Positions 8,007 through 16,528 of a DNA stretch of 64,000 nt are shown in pieces; position 1 is the stretch's first letter; each line of letters starts with the position of its first letter. The DNA lies in NCBI RefSeq assembly GCF_009857595.1, contig NZ_WWCU01000001.1, positions 186,001 to 250,000 on the forward strand, given 5' to 3'. The notes under the pieces are model-generated. The model searched no databases. It had not been told where the DNA came from and worked only from the letters and a program-made list of their open reading frames with translations. Source of the stretch: Pseudoduganella aquatica. GTDB taxonomy: Bacteria > Pseudomonadota > Gammaproteobacteria > Burkholderiales > Burkholderiaceae_D. A program made the position numbers and the translations under genes.

Positions 8007-8462
8007 TTAAGCGGTAATAACGTTCACAGCCACGTCGATATTGCCTTTGGTGGCCTTGGAGTAAGGGCACATGGCGTCGGCGCCGTGGGCGATTTTGGTC
8101 GCCAGCTCGGCGTCCACGCCGGGTACGATGAGGTTGATGCGCGCCTGGATGAAGTAGGCGTTGCCGCCCAGGCCCAGGTCCACTTCGATTTCCACTGCGG
8201 TGTTGGCTGGCAGCGCCACTTTCAGCTGCTTGGCGACGATGCCGACGGCGGCGCTGTAGCAGGCGGACCAGGCGCCGGCGAACAGCTGCTCGGCGGTCGG
8301 GTGGGCTTCGATGGCGGCGAAATGGTGTTCGCGGCCGGCCGGGTTGCCCGGGGTGGTCAGATGGATGTCCAGCTGGCCTTCGTGGTTGCCGGAGAAGATG
8401 GCGGAGTCGGTGCCGGTGGTGCGGGTTTTGCCGGTGGCCAGGACTTTGGTGATGTTGCTCAT
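8007..8462 (-). CDS. ohr: organic hydroperoxide resistance protein, Ohr copy 2
   Basis: 151 residues from the ATG at 8462, which has AGAGGAA upstream. The longer in-frame extension runs through the operator region and has no conservation. The sequence is nearly the same as copy 1 (WSACYS, MCPYSKATKGNIDV), with changes mostly in the C-terminal third (for example INLIVPGVDAELATK). It is a tandem duplication with both catalytic cysteines kept. This copy is first in the transcription order copy 2, copy 1, epoxide hydrolase. Confidence 0.94.
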   Translation of the reverse strand: MSNITKVLATGKTRTTGTDSAIFSGNHEGQLDIHLTTPGNPAGREHHFAAIEAHPTAEQLFAGAWSACYSAAVGIVAKQLKVALPANTAVEIEVDLGLGGNAYFIQARINLIVPGVDAELATKIAHGADAMCPYSKATKGNIDVAVNVITA

Positions 8463-8513
8463 GATGGTTCCTCTATAAAATGGGTGGAGAGTTTCTTCTC
8501 GCACTCGCTTATG

Positions 8514-8579
8514 TCGTATGCGATGTATGTATCTTGGGTCATGGAGGCCCAAGAGTCAAGAACTATTTTCGTATGCGAT
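8514..8579. promoter_or_regulatory. paired OhrR-type operators flanking the ohr copy 2 promoter
   Basis: The same 11-base word TCGTATGCGAT occurs at 8514-8524 and 8569-8579, 55 bases apart. Between them on the minus strand lie a TTGACT -35-like element and a CTTGGG/CCCAAG inverted repeat (8533-8553). This is the layout of a promoter bracketed by two repressor sites. Confidence 0.6.
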
Positions 8580-8615
8580 TAAAGCGATTCCGATTTAATT
8601 TCGGAACGCCGGCTG

Positions 8616-10037
8616 TCAGGCAGCCTGCACGAAGCCCTGCACGTTCTCGGTTTTCACCGGGGCTTCCAGCACCTTGGCCACGGTGATGGCGCGCAGCGAC
8701 ACGTTTTTCACCGGCATCTCCGCCTCGCCCTGGATGCGGCAGACGAAGGCCGCCTCGCCCACCGTCACATTGCTCACGTGCAGGCCTTCGATGGGCGTCA
8801 GGCGCCGCTCATAGGTGGGCACCAGGTCGCGCCACTGGTAGAGCACGTCCGTTTCCACGCTCAGCACGCCGCCGGCGATCTTGGTCGCGCTGACATTGGA
8901 CACGTGGATATTCTTCACATAGCCGCCGCGCCGCTCGTTGGTTTTCACGAACAGGATGTTGTTGATGGTGCTGCGTGCGCCGGAGCCGGCGTTGTCGAAG
9001 TGGCAGTTGTCCACGAACACGTTCTCCACGCCGCCGGACAGTTCGCTGCCGATGGCCATCAGCTGGTGGCCGTTCTTGATGCGGCAGTTGCGCATGATGA
9101 TGTTGCGCGACGGGACGTTGATGCGCCAGGCGTCCTGGTCGCGGCCGGATTTCACCGAGATGGCGTCGTCGCCCTGGTCGAACACGCAGTCCTCCACCAG
9201 TACGTTCTGGCTCATTTCCGGGTCCACGCCGTCGTTGTTGTGGCCGTGCGCGCGCACGTTCACGCGGCGTATCACCACGTCGCGGCTCAGGTAGGGGTGC
9301 AGCACCCAGAACGGGCTGTCGATAATGTTCACGTCCTCCACCAGCACATTGCGGCAGCGGTTGAACTGCACGAAATGCGGGCGGAGGTGGGCCTCGCCGG
9401 TGGCCATCTGGCGCTCCGCCACCGGCACCTTCCTGGCCGCCATGTGGTACAGCGCCACCAGCGCGTCCATATGCGGCTTGGGCCGCGCGTACCAGACCTT
9501 CCACACGTCCAGTTTCGCCTTCAGCGTGCCCTGGCCCGTAATCGCTACGTTGTCGCATTCGAAGGCGTAGACCAGCGGCGAGTAGTTGTAGCACTCCAGG
9601 CCTTCCCAGCTCGTCATGACGGCGGGCATATAGTCTTCCGGGCGCTCGGAAAACAGCAGCGTGGCGCCCTTGGCCACGTGCAGGTTCACATTGCTCTTGA
9701 GATGGATTTTCGCCGTCGGCCATACGCCTTCCGGCACCACCACCACGCCGCCCCCGGCCGCGTTGGCCGCCGCAATGGCCTGGGCGATGGCGCTGCTGGT
9801 TTTCCGCTGGTCGCCCTGGTCGGCGCCGAAATCGGTGATGGGGAAGCGCTGGCTGGCCGAAAAATCGGGTACGCTGATGTCCGGCATGGGGAAGGGCGCG
9901 GCGGCGCGCACGCGCTCCTGGGGCAGCTGGCGCTGCTGTGCCGCGCGCGGCAGCGGGGCGCAGCCGGTGGCGGCCAGGGCCAGTCCGGCCAGCAGGAGGT
10001 GGCGGCGTGCATTCGGATGATGTGGATGGCGGGGCAA
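8616..10037 (-). CDS. glycoside hydrolase family 28 lipoprotein (polygalacturonase-like)
   Basis: 473 residues from a TTG at 10037 that has GGAG 6 bases upstream. The N-terminus MPRHPHHPNARRHLLLAGLA... runs into an ATGC lipobox, so it is a lipoprotein. FPITDFGADQGDQRKTSSAIAQAI is the classic start of GH28/pectate-lyase-superfamily right-handed beta-helices. The catalytic region follows: NNDGVDPEMSQNV (NxD), DQGDDAISVKSGRD (DD), NGHQLMAIGSELSGG (G-H) and a R-x-K-like segment. The family hydrolyses galacturonan or related polymers. No ATG exists in this frame near the signal peptide, and the usual polysaccharide-utilisation partners are not adjacent. Confidence 0.88.
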   Translation of the reverse strand: MPRHPHHPNARRHLLLAGLALAATGCAPLPRAAQQRQLPQERVRAAAPFPMPDISVPDFSASQRFPITDFGADQGDQRKTSSAIAQAIAAANAAGGGVVVVPEGVWPTAKIHLKSNVNLHVAKGATLLFSERPEDYMPAVMTSWEGLECYNYSPLVYAFECDNVAITGQGTLKAKLDVWKVWYARPKPHMDALVALYHMAARKVPVAERQMATGEAHLRPHFVQFNRCRNVLVEDVNIIDSPFWVLHPYLSRDVVIRRVNVRAHGHNNDGVDPEMSQNVLVEDCVFDQGDDAISVKSGRDQDAWRINVPSRNIIMRNCRIKNGHQLMAIGSELSGGVENVFVDNCHFDNAGSGARSTINNILFVKTNERRGGYVKNIHVSNVSATKIAGGVLSVETDVLYQWRDLVPTYERRLTPIEGLHVSNVTVGEAAFVCRIQGEAEMPVKNVSLRAITVAKVLEAPVKTENVQGFVQAA

Positions 10038-10079
10038 GGCGGTCTCCAGAGAGTTTTTTCCATGGTAAACCGCCTTGCC
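10033..10079. promoter_or_regulatory. perfect 11-bp inverted repeat enclosing RBS and start of GH28 gene
   Basis: GGCAAGGCGGT (10033-10043) and ACCGCCTTGCC (10069-10079) are exact complements with a 25-base loop. On the minus-strand mRNA the 3' arm contains the TTG start codon and the GGAG ribosome site lies at its edge, so folding would hide the start. It could be a translational control element or an operator. Confidence 0.5.
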
Positions 10080-10218
10080 GCCGCGCAGCACCCGCGCCGC
10101 CCAATCACTCACGCAGTTGATCCGCCGCCAAAAAAATATTTTGCAGGAAGTGTCGAAGCGCGGCGGCGCCAGCCGTCGTAGTACAGCAAGCCACCCAACC
10201 TTCTTATCCGGAGACATT

Positions 10219-10629
10219 ATGAACAAGCAAATTTTCGTCAACCTGCCCGTCAAAGACCTGCCGCGCTCGAAAGACTTTTTCGCCGCCCTGGGCTACAGCT
10301 TCAACCCGCAGTTCACCAATGAGCTGGCGGCTTGCATGGTGATTTCGGAAAACATTTTCACCATGCTGCTGACCGAGGACTTCTTCAAGGGCTTCCTGAA
10401 CCGTCCCATGTCGTCAGCGCACGAATCGGCGCAGGTGATCAACTGCCTGTCCTGCGAGAGCCGCGAGGAAGTGGACGCCACCGTGGCCAAGGCGCTGGCC
10501 GCAGGCGGCGCCCCGCTGCGCGAGCCGCAGGACATGGGCTTCATGTACAGCCACGGCTTCTCCGACCTCGACGGCCACCTGTGGGAGCTGGTGTATATGG
10601 ACCCGGACGCCACCCCGCCGCAGGCCTGA
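10219..10629 (+). CDS. VOC-family (glyoxalase/bleomycin-resistance fold) protein
   Basis: 136 residues. The start at ATG 10219 has CCGGAG upstream. KQIFVNLPVKDLPRSKDFFAALGYSFNPQ is the standard opening of this extradiol/glyoxalase-like subfamily, and GFSDLDGHLWELVYMDPDA is its usual close. These are small dimeric metal-fold proteins; the substrate cannot be told from sequence. It converges with the permease gene, whose stop is 10 bases away. Confidence 0.85.
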   Translation: MNKQIFVNLPVKDLPRSKDFFAALGYSFNPQFTNELAACMVISENIFTMLLTEDFFKGFLNRPMSSAHESAQVINCLSCESREEVDATVAKALAAGGAPLREPQDMGFMYSHGFSDLDGHLWELVYMDPDATPPQA

Positions 10630-10639
10630 GCGCAATCAT

Positions 10640-13099
10640 CTAGGCCTGGCTGCGCAGCGCGTCCGCCGGCTTCATGCGCATGGCCAGCCAGGCATGGCGG
10701 GCCACGGCTCCGGCGGCGATGGCCAGCGTGGCGGCCAGCGCCAGCAGCAGGGTCCAGCCGCCGATCGGCGCGTGCTCCACATAGCCGGCCAGGTAGCGCT
10801 GGATGGCGAGCGCCGCCGGCGGCAGGCCGATCAGCGCGGCCAGCAGCGCCAGCGCGCCGATTTCCTTCACCACCAGCACGCCGATGGCGCTGCGGCCCGC
10901 GCCGTACAGTTTGCGCAGCACGATCTCGCGCGCGCGCCGCTGCACCGTGTGCGCCGACAGCACATAGGTGCCGAAGGCGGCGATCGCCAGCGCAATGCCG
11001 GTGGCCAGCGCCAGCAAACGGGCCATGCGCGCGTCGTCCGCATAGTTGACGGCCAGGATGTCGGCGGCGGAGCGGGTTTTCAGTATCGCGTCCGGAAAGT
11101 ACTTGGGCCACAGCGCGCGCACCGTGGGCTCCAGCACGGCGGCCGGCGTGTCCTCGCCTGCGGCGCGCACGCTGAGGGTGATGCCGGCGGTCCACAATTC
11201 ATAGGCCACCGCGCGCGGCGCCGCGCGCAGCGAGTGGAAGCGCAGCTCGGGCGCGATGCCCACCACGCGGCGCTGGATCACCTTGTTGTCGAAGCCGCTG
11301 AACAGCAGGACCTGGCCGATGGCGGCGGCTGGATCGGCAAAGCCCAGCTCGCGCGCGGCGATGGCGTTCAGCACCAGCGGCACCGGGTCGTCCTCCTTGT
11401 CCTGGCGCGGGTCGAACACCCGTCCCGCCAGCGCCGGGATGCGGTACTGCTCGAAGAAATTCGCGCTCACGGATTTGATTTCGGTGGCGGCGCTGCGGCC
11501 GTCCAGGCGCTTCAGGTCGCGGAACCAGGACACATTGCTGCGCCCCACCGCGTCCTCGGAAATGGCCACGCCCGCCACGCCGGGCTGGGCTTTCAGCGCG
11601 GCCACGAAACTTTGCGCCGCCGGACTCATGCGCACCGGTTCGGGCAGGTCCACGATCAGCAGCGGCGCCGGGTCGAAGCCGGGCGAGGCGCGCATGGCGA
11701 AGGCGGTTTGCCAGGCGATGGCCACGGCCACGCTGGCCAGGCCCATGGCAGTGGCCACTTGCAGCACCGTCAGCACGCGCCGCATGCGCAGGCCGCCGGC
11801 GGATTCCGTGCCGCCCCGCCCTGCCAGCACCTGGCCGGGCCGCACGCGCAGCGCAATCCAGGCCGGGTAGACCGCCGTGGCCACACCCAGCAGGCAGCCC
11901 AGCAGCAGCGCCGCCGCCACGTGGCCGGGCGAGAGCACGCTGTCGAGCTTGCGGTTGACCAGCTCGGAGAACAGCGGCAGCGCCAGCCAGGCCAGCAGCA
12001 GGCCGATGGCGGTGGCCAGCAGCGCCACCAGCATGGACTCGGCCAGCAGCTGCAGCGCAATCTGGCGCGCGCCGGCGCCCAGCACCTTGCGCATGGCCAC
12101 TTCGCGCTGGCGCCGCAGCACCCGCACCGCCGCCAGGTTGACGTAGTTCACGGCGGCCAGCAGCAGTATCAGCAGCGCCACGCCGCCCAGCCCGGCAATC
12201 ACGGCCGGATGGGCGCGCGGACCGGGCGCGGCCACGAAATTCTGCGCCACGTCCTGGTCGAAATAGGCGTCCTTCAGGGGCGCCAGCGTCACGTCCATCA
12301 CCTTGCGCCCGGCCAGGCGCTGGCGCACTTCGGGCGGCTGCTCCTGCAGGCCGGGCGTGCTGTCCACGGCGCGCTGCAGCGCGGCCGTAATGGCGGGCAG
12401 GGAGGCGCCCGGCTGCACGCGCAGCAGCATCTTGCCCCACCAGCCGCGCGAGCCGGTCACCAGTTCGTCGCGCACCTCGGGCTCCACCAGCGCCGAGCGG
12501 ATGCCGAGCAGGGTTTCAAACGGGATGGTGCTGCTGGCCGGCGGCGTGCGCAGCACCGCGCCCACGCGCAGCAGCTTGCCCTCGGCCAGCATGGTCAGTC
12601 CCAGCGCGTTGGCGGTGCCGAACAGGCGCTGCGCGGCCTCCTCGGTGATGGCGAAGCTGTCCGGGCGCTCCAGCGCGGCGGCCAGGTCGCCCTGCACTGC
12701 CCGCAGGCCCAGCATGGCGGCGAAGTCCGGCAGCACGGTCAGGCCGTCCACCTTGTGCAGCCGGCCGGCGATGCGCACCGTCAGGCCCAGCGTTTCGGCG
12801 CGCGACGGCAGGTAGCCGGTGGCGGCGGCCACGCCCGGCGTGCCGGCCGCCTTGGCGCGCAGCAGCAGCGGGGCCTGGTCGAACCACGGCGCTTTCGGGT
12901 CGACGTTGTAGCGCTGCTTGACCACGTAGACCCGGTCCACGTCCGGCACGTGGCGGTTGTACTGCCAGGAATGGCGCACCAGGCCCAGCAGCAGCAGCGC
13001 GGCGGCCAGGCCTATGCCCAGGCCGGAGATGACGACGAAGGAATACACCGGGTCTTGCAGCAAGGTGCGCCAGCCGATACGGAAGTCCCGCAGTTTCAT
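10640..13099 (-). CDS. FtsX/MacB-type ABC transporter permease (duplicated module)
   Basis: 819 residues from the ATG at 13099 (MKLRDFRIGWRTLLQDPVYS). The architecture is duplicated: a helix near residues 20-40, a MacB-like periplasmic domain, an FtsX block of three helices (~290-410, ending in the ALRVRPGQVLAG loop), then a second helix/periplasmic/FtsX unit ending NPADALR-like (MRMKPADALRSQA). Proteins of this class work with a LolD/MacB-type ATPase in efflux or as mechanotransmission systems. No ATPase gene is adjacent in the window, which is common for the ~800-residue versions. A second TTG start 39 bases upstream is possible but less conserved. Confidence 0.87.
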   Translation of the reverse strand: MKLRDFRIGWRTLLQDPVYSFVVISGLGIGLAAALLLLGLVRHSWQYNRHVPDVDRVYVVKQRYNVDPKAPWFDQAPLLLRAKAAGTPGVAAATGYLPSRAETLGLTVRIAGRLHKVDGLTVLPDFAAMLGLRAVQGDLAAALERPDSFAITEEAAQRLFGTANALGLTMLAEGKLLRVGAVLRTPPASSTIPFETLLGIRSALVEPEVRDELVTGSRGWWGKMLLRVQPGASLPAITAALQRAVDSTPGLQEQPPEVRQRLAGRKVMDVTLAPLKDAYFDQDVAQNFVAAPGPRAHPAVIAGLGGVALLILLLAAVNYVNLAAVRVLRRQREVAMRKVLGAGARQIALQLLAESMLVALLATAIGLLLAWLALPLFSELVNRKLDSVLSPGHVAAALLLGCLLGVATAVYPAWIALRVRPGQVLAGRGGTESAGGLRMRRVLTVLQVATAMGLASVAVAIAWQTAFAMRASPGFDPAPLLIVDLPEPVRMSPAAQSFVAALKAQPGVAGVAISEDAVGRSNVSWFRDLKRLDGRSAATEIKSVSANFFEQYRIPALAGRVFDPRQDKEDDPVPLVLNAIAARELGFADPAAAIGQVLLFSGFDNKVIQRRVVGIAPELRFHSLRAAPRAVAYELWTAGITLSVRAAGEDTPAAVLEPTVRALWPKYFPDAILKTRSAADILAVNYADDARMARLLALATGIALAIAAFGTYVLSAHTVQRRAREIVLRKLYGAGRSAIGVLVVKEIGALALLAALIGLPPAALAIQRYLAGYVEHAPIGGWTLLLALAATLAIAAGAVARHAWLAMRMKPADALRSQA

Positions 13100-13204
13100 A
13101 GTGAGCGATGGGTAGTGGATCTGGCTGGAGAATCGCAACTTTCATGCCACGCGCGGCCGGGGCGCATGGCCGCGTGGCCGGCATGGCGCACTGCCGCGCA
13201 GGCG

Positions 13205-13239
13205 TCCGGAAGCGGACGCTGGCGGTGTGCGCTTCCGGA
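13205..13239. repeat. 10-bp inverted repeat downstream of hydroxyacid dehydrogenase gene
   Basis: TCCGGAAGCG (13205-13214) and CGCTTCCGGA (13230-13239) pair perfectly. An alternative pairing AGCGGAC/GTCCGCT extends toward 13250. It lies just beyond the dehydrogenase stop, but no T-run follows, so it is either a weak terminator or a REP-like hairpin. The rest of the 13100-13248 gap is GC-rich with no other clear signal. Confidence 0.4.
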
Positions 13240-13248
13240 CAGTGTCCG

Positions 13249-14199
13249 CTATGGAAGCGGCGTCAGCAGCGGCTGGCCGGCGAAGTGGGCCAGCAGATTG
13301 TCCACCGCCAGCTGGCCCATGGCGTGGCGGGTTTCCACCGTCAGGCTGCCGATATGGGGCGTGAGCACCACGTTGTCCAGCGCGCGCAGCGCGGGCGGCA
13401 CCTCCGGCTCGTGCTCGAACACGTCCAGCGCAGCCGCGCCCAGCTGGCCGGTTTGCAGCGCCGCGATCAGCGCGTGCTCGTCCACCAGCGCGCCGCGCGC
13501 GATGTTCACCAGCGTGCCTTCCGGCCCCAGCGCGTCCAGCACGGCGGCGTTCACCGCGTGCCGCGTGGCGGCGTTGGCGGGGGCGCTCAGCACCAGGTAG
13601 TCGCTTTGCTGCGCAAGTTCCAGCAGCGAGCCGGCGCGCTGGGCGGCCACGCCGGGAACCGGGCGCGGCTGGTAGTAGCGTATCTCCACGCCCAGCGCGG
13701 CCAGCCGCGCGGCAATCGCCTGGCCGATGCGGCCGTAGCCGAAGATGCCGGCCACCTTGCCGCGCACGCTGCGCGACGGCGCCAGCGGCAGGCGCGCGCT
13801 CCAGTCGCCGTTGCGCACGTAGCGGTCCATGGCGGGCAGGCGGCGCGCGGCGGACAGCAGCAGCAGCAGGGCCAGGTCGGCCACGTCCTCGGTCAGCACG
13901 CCGGGCGTGTTGGTGACGGGAATGCCGCGCGCGCGCAGCGCGTCCAGGTCCACCTTGTCATAGCCCACGCTGTTCAGGCTCACCATTTCCAGCCGGGGCA
14001 GGCGTGCGGCCAGCGCCGCGCTCACGCCCTGCGGCCCGGTGGTGACGATGGCGCGCACCCGGGCGGCCACGCTGTCCACATAGGCGTCCTGCTCGGCGGG
14101 CGGCACGCGCCAGACGTGGTGGCAGTGGAACTGTTCGTCGAGCTGCCGCATGACGGCGGCGGAAGGGCTGGCGGCGAACACGAGGATTTCTGGTTTCAT
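13249..14199 (-). CDS. D-2-hydroxyacid dehydrogenase
   Basis: 316 residues. The NAD(P)-binding GYGRIGQAIAARL motif lies at ~150. The catalytic set is present: Arg in NIARGALVDE, Glu in DVFEHEPEVP and His in TPHIGS. The family reversibly reduces 2-keto acids such as glyoxylate or hydroxypyruvate to D-hydroxy acids. The start overlaps the stop of the upstream binding-protein gene by 4 bases (ATGA), so the two are translationally coupled. Substrate is not decided by sequence. Confidence 0.9.
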   Translation of the reverse strand: MKPEILVFAASPSAAVMRQLDEQFHCHHVWRVPPAEQDAYVDSVAARVRAIVTTGPQGVSAALAARLPRLEMVSLNSVGYDKVDLDALRARGIPVTNTPGVLTEDVADLALLLLLSAARRLPAMDRYVRNGDWSARLPLAPSRSVRGKVAGIFGYGRIGQAIAARLAALGVEIRYYQPRPVPGVAAQRAGSLLELAQQSDYLVLSAPANAATRHAVNAAVLDALGPEGTLVNIARGALVDEHALIAALQTGQLGAAALDVFEHEPEVPPALRALDNVVLTPHIGSLTVETRHAMGQLAVDNLLAHFAGQPLLTPLP

Positions 14200-14960
14200 G
14201 GTGCTTTCTCTGGTGAGCCCAGGCCGTATTTGGCGAGGATGCGGCGGCTGCTGCCGTCGGCGGTGATGGCGGCCATGGTGCGCTGGAACTCCTGCACGTC
14301 GTCCGTGCCGAAGTCCAGCGAACCGGCCAGCCAGGCGGTGGTGCTGCGCACGGGCGGGCTCAGCGCGAAATCGGCCTCCTCTCCCCGGCTGCGCAGCGAG
14401 GCGCGGATGATGTTGTATTCGCCGAAGGCGGCGTCGGCGATGCCTTTCAGCAGGAAGCGGTGGACTTCGTCGATACTGGCGGCCTCGACCAGGTTCCCAT
14501 AGCCCAGTTCCTTCAGGATGGCGGCCTGGCCCGCGCCGCGCAGCAGCGCGATGCGGCGCGCCTTCATGTCCAGCGGATGGCGGATATCGAAGCGGCTGCT
14601 GTGCGGGGCCGTGAACACATAGTGCTCGTCGTACAGCGGCGCCAGCCAGCGGTACTGCGCTTCGCGCGCGGGCTGGCGCGTGAGCGGGAAGATGGCGGTG
14701 GCGGGCAGTGTGGTGGCCAGGAAGATGGCGCGCCGCCACGGCACGAACCGGGTCTGCGGCGCCAGCTGCATGCGCTGGCACAGCTCGTTCACCAGCTCCA
14801 TCAGCGCGCCGGGCCGGGCGCCGCCGTGTTCCAGCACCAGCGGCGGCAAGTGCGCGGTCACCAGGCGCATGCGCGCAGCCACGCCCGCCTGCGCCGGGAC
14901 GCATGCCAGGCTGGCGCCCAGCGTGGCTCCCAGGGCTGCAATTGCTCGTCGTCTGTCCAT
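14196..14960 (-). CDS. periplasmic solute-binding protein (SBP family 3-like)
   Basis: 254 residues from the ATG at 14960. The signal peptide MDRRRAIAALGATLGASLACVPAQA is followed by a two-lobe binding domain: LVTAHLPPLVLEHGGARPGALMELVNEL, then FVPWRRAIFLATTLPATAIFPLTRQPAREAQYRWLAPL and a C-terminal ILAKYGLG. This matches the amino-acid-type SBP_bac_3 proteins of the FliY/HisJ kind, often found without transporter genes. It is the first gene of a two-gene operon divergent from arsR. Confidence 0.8.
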   Translation of the reverse strand: MDRRRAIAALGATLGASLACVPAQAGVAARMRLVTAHLPPLVLEHGGARPGALMELVNELCQRMQLAPQTRFVPWRRAIFLATTLPATAIFPLTRQPAREAQYRWLAPLYDEHYVFTAPHSSRFDIRHPLDMKARRIALLRGAGQAAILKELGYGNLVEAASIDEVHRFLLKGIADAAFGEYNIIRASLRSRGEEADFALSPPVRSTTAWLAGSLDFGTDDVQEFQRTMAAITADGSSRRILAKYGLGSPEKAP

Positions 14961-14996
14961 GGCGGCTAGTTTTACACATTTCGGCAATGTTGTAGT

Positions 14997-15020
14997 ATAT
15001 TTCGATAATCGTTGAAATAT
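14997..15020. promoter_or_regulatory. inverted-repeat operator between SBP operon and arsR
   Basis: ATATTTC (14997-15003) and GAAATAT (15014-15020) are perfect 7-base arms 10 bases apart, 16-39 bases before the arsR ATG. The AT-rich dyad fits an ArsR/SmtB repressor site. Since it sits between divergent genes it may also affect the SBP-dehydrogenase operon. Confidence 0.6.
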
Positions 15021-15035
15021 CGAATTGGAGCAGAA

Positions 15036-15383
15036 ATGGACACCAGGCAAGCATTGGCCGCGCTGGCGGCGCTGGCGCAGGAATCCCGGCTGGCGGCCTT
15101 CCGCCTGCTGGTGCAGGCCGGGCCGGACGGCCTGGCCGCCAGCAGGATCGCCGAGCAGCTCGACATTGCGCCCTCGTCGCTGTCCTTCCACCTGAAGGAG
15201 CTGGCGCATGCCGGCCTGATCGCGGCGCGCCAGGACGGCCGCTTCGTCATCTACAGCGCCAGTTTCGGCGCCATGAACGGCCTGCTGGCCTTCCTCACGG
15301 AAAACTGCTGCGGCGGCGTGCCCTGCGCGCCCGCCGCCCCGGACTGCTGCCCTCCAGCCACCACCACCACCAAGGAAGCTTGA
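15036..15383 (+). CDS. arsR: ArsR-family arsenic-responsive repressor
   Basis: 115 residues with the winged helix typical of the family (residues ~33-75: DGLAASRIAEQLDIAPSSLSFHLKELAHAGLIAARQ). The As(III) ligands appear to be at the C-terminus: Cys91-Cys92, then Cys97 and Cys104-Cys105. This placement resembles the C-terminal type of ArsR rather than the E. coli type in the recognition helix. GGAG precedes the ATG. The arsC start immediately abuts its stop, so the four ars genes form one operon under its control. Confidence 0.92.
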   Translation: MDTRQALAALAALAQESRLAAFRLLVQAGPDGLAASRIAEQLDIAPSSLSFHLKELAHAGLIAARQDGRFVIYSASFGAMNGLLAFLTENCCGGVPCAPAAPDCCPPATTTTKEA

Positions 15384-15863
15384 ATGAACGTTTTAGTACT
15401 GTGCACCGGCAATTCCTGCCGTTCCATCCTGGGCGAAGCCACCTTCAACCACCTGGCGCCGGCGGGCTGGCACGCCGTCAGCGCGGGCAGCAAGCCGGCC
15501 GGCTATGTGCATCCGCGTTCGCTGGCGCTGCTGGCCCGCGAAGGCATCTCCACCGAGGGTTATCACAGCAAGTCCTGGGACAGCCTGCCGGTCACGCCGG
15601 ACATCGTCATCACCGTCTGCGGTAGCGCGGCGGGTGAAACCTGCCCGGCCTACCTGGGACCGGTGATGCGCGCGCACTGGGGCGTGGAAGACCCGGCCCA
15701 CGCCACCGGCACCGAGGAGGAAATCGACGCCGCCTTCATGCACGCCTACCGCGTGCTGCGCGCGCGCATCGAAGCCTTCTTCGCGCTGCCGCTGGAGCAG
15801 CTGGTCAACAATCCCATCCGCCTGAAAGCCGAGCTGGACCGCATCGGCACGCTGCTGCCATGA
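15384..15863 (+). CDS. arsC: arsenate reductase, low-molecular-weight phosphatase type
   Basis: 159 residues. The P-loop CTGNSCRS (Cys7, Cys12) is that of the thioredoxin-coupled ArsC family, and the resolving pair Cys79 and Cys87 sits in ITVCGSAAGETCP. It reduces arsenate to arsenite in the cytoplasm. It starts directly after the arsR stop and its own stop overlaps the aquaporin start by 4 bases. Confidence 0.93.
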   Translation: MNVLVLCTGNSCRSILGEATFNHLAPAGWHAVSAGSKPAGYVHPRSLALLAREGISTEGYHSKSWDSLPVTPDIVITVCGSAAGETCPAYLGPVMRAHWGVEDPAHATGTEEEIDAAFMHAYRVLRARIEAFFALPLEQLVNNPIRLKAELDRIGTLLP

Positions 15864-16528
15864 CCCCGGCGCGCCGCTACGTGGCCGAAGGCCTGGGCAC
15901 GGCGCTGCTGCTGGCGGTGGTGGTGGGTTCCGGCATCATGGCCGAGCGCCTGGCGGGCGGCAATGCCGCCATCGCCCTGCTGGCCAACGCGCTGGCCACC
16001 GGCGCCGGGCTGGTGGCGCTGATTTTGATGTTCGGCCCGGTCTCCGGCGCGCACTTCAACCCCGTGGTGACGCTGTCGGCCGCCTGGCAGGGCCGGCATC
16101 CGGCGCGCGAAGTGCTGCCCTACCTGGCGGCGCAGCTGGCGGGCGCCTTCGCGGGCGTGGCCGCCGCGCACGCCATGTTCGGGCTGGACGCCTACACCGC
16201 CTCGGCCCATGCGCGCACCGGCGCGGCCCAGTGGTGGAGCGAATTCGTGGCCACCTTCGGGCTGCTGGGCGTCGTCATCGGCTGCACGCGCAGCCGGCCG
16301 GGCGCCACGCCGTTCGCGGTGGCGGCCTATATCACCGCCGCCTACTGGTTCACCGCCTCCACCTCGTTCGCCAATCCCGCCGTCACGCTGGCGCGCAGCG
16401 TCAGCGACACCTTCGCCGGCATCCGTCCCCTGGACGCGCCCGGCTTCATCGCGGCGCAGCTGCTGGGCGCGGCCGCCGCCACCGTCTTGTTCCGCTGGCT
16501 GTACGCGGAGAATAAGGAGTCTTTATGA
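15860..16528 (+). CDS. aqpS: aquaglyceroporin-like channel of the ars operon (AqpS-like)
   Basis: 222 residues, six membrane helices, two half-helix signatures: HFNPVVTL (~69) and [10 protein letters not shown] (~175). The first NPA is NPV, as seen in AqpS-type channels of arsenic operons. Such channels let arsenite or methylated arsenic leave down its gradient and stand in for the usual ArsB/Acr3 pump, of which there is none here. It overlaps both arsC and arsH by 4 bases. Confidence 0.87.
   Translation: MTPARRYVAEGLGTALLLAVVVGSGIMAERLAGGNAAIALLANALATGAGLVALILMFGPVSGAHFNPVVTLSAAWQGRHPAREVLPYLAAQLAGAFAGVAAAHAMFGLDAYTASAHARTGAAQWWSEFVATFGLLGVVIGCTRSRPGATPFAVAAYITAAYWFTASTSFANPAVTLARSVSDTFAGIRPLDAPGFIAAQLLGAAAATVLFRWLYAENKESL

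Noticed and set aside
9686..10108. ATG at 10108 or 10067 as start of another gene over GH28
   Set aside because: The frames run antisense-like text rich in Trp/Pro/Arg without any family match; the GH28 frame has signal peptide, lipobox and catalytic motifs from the TTG.
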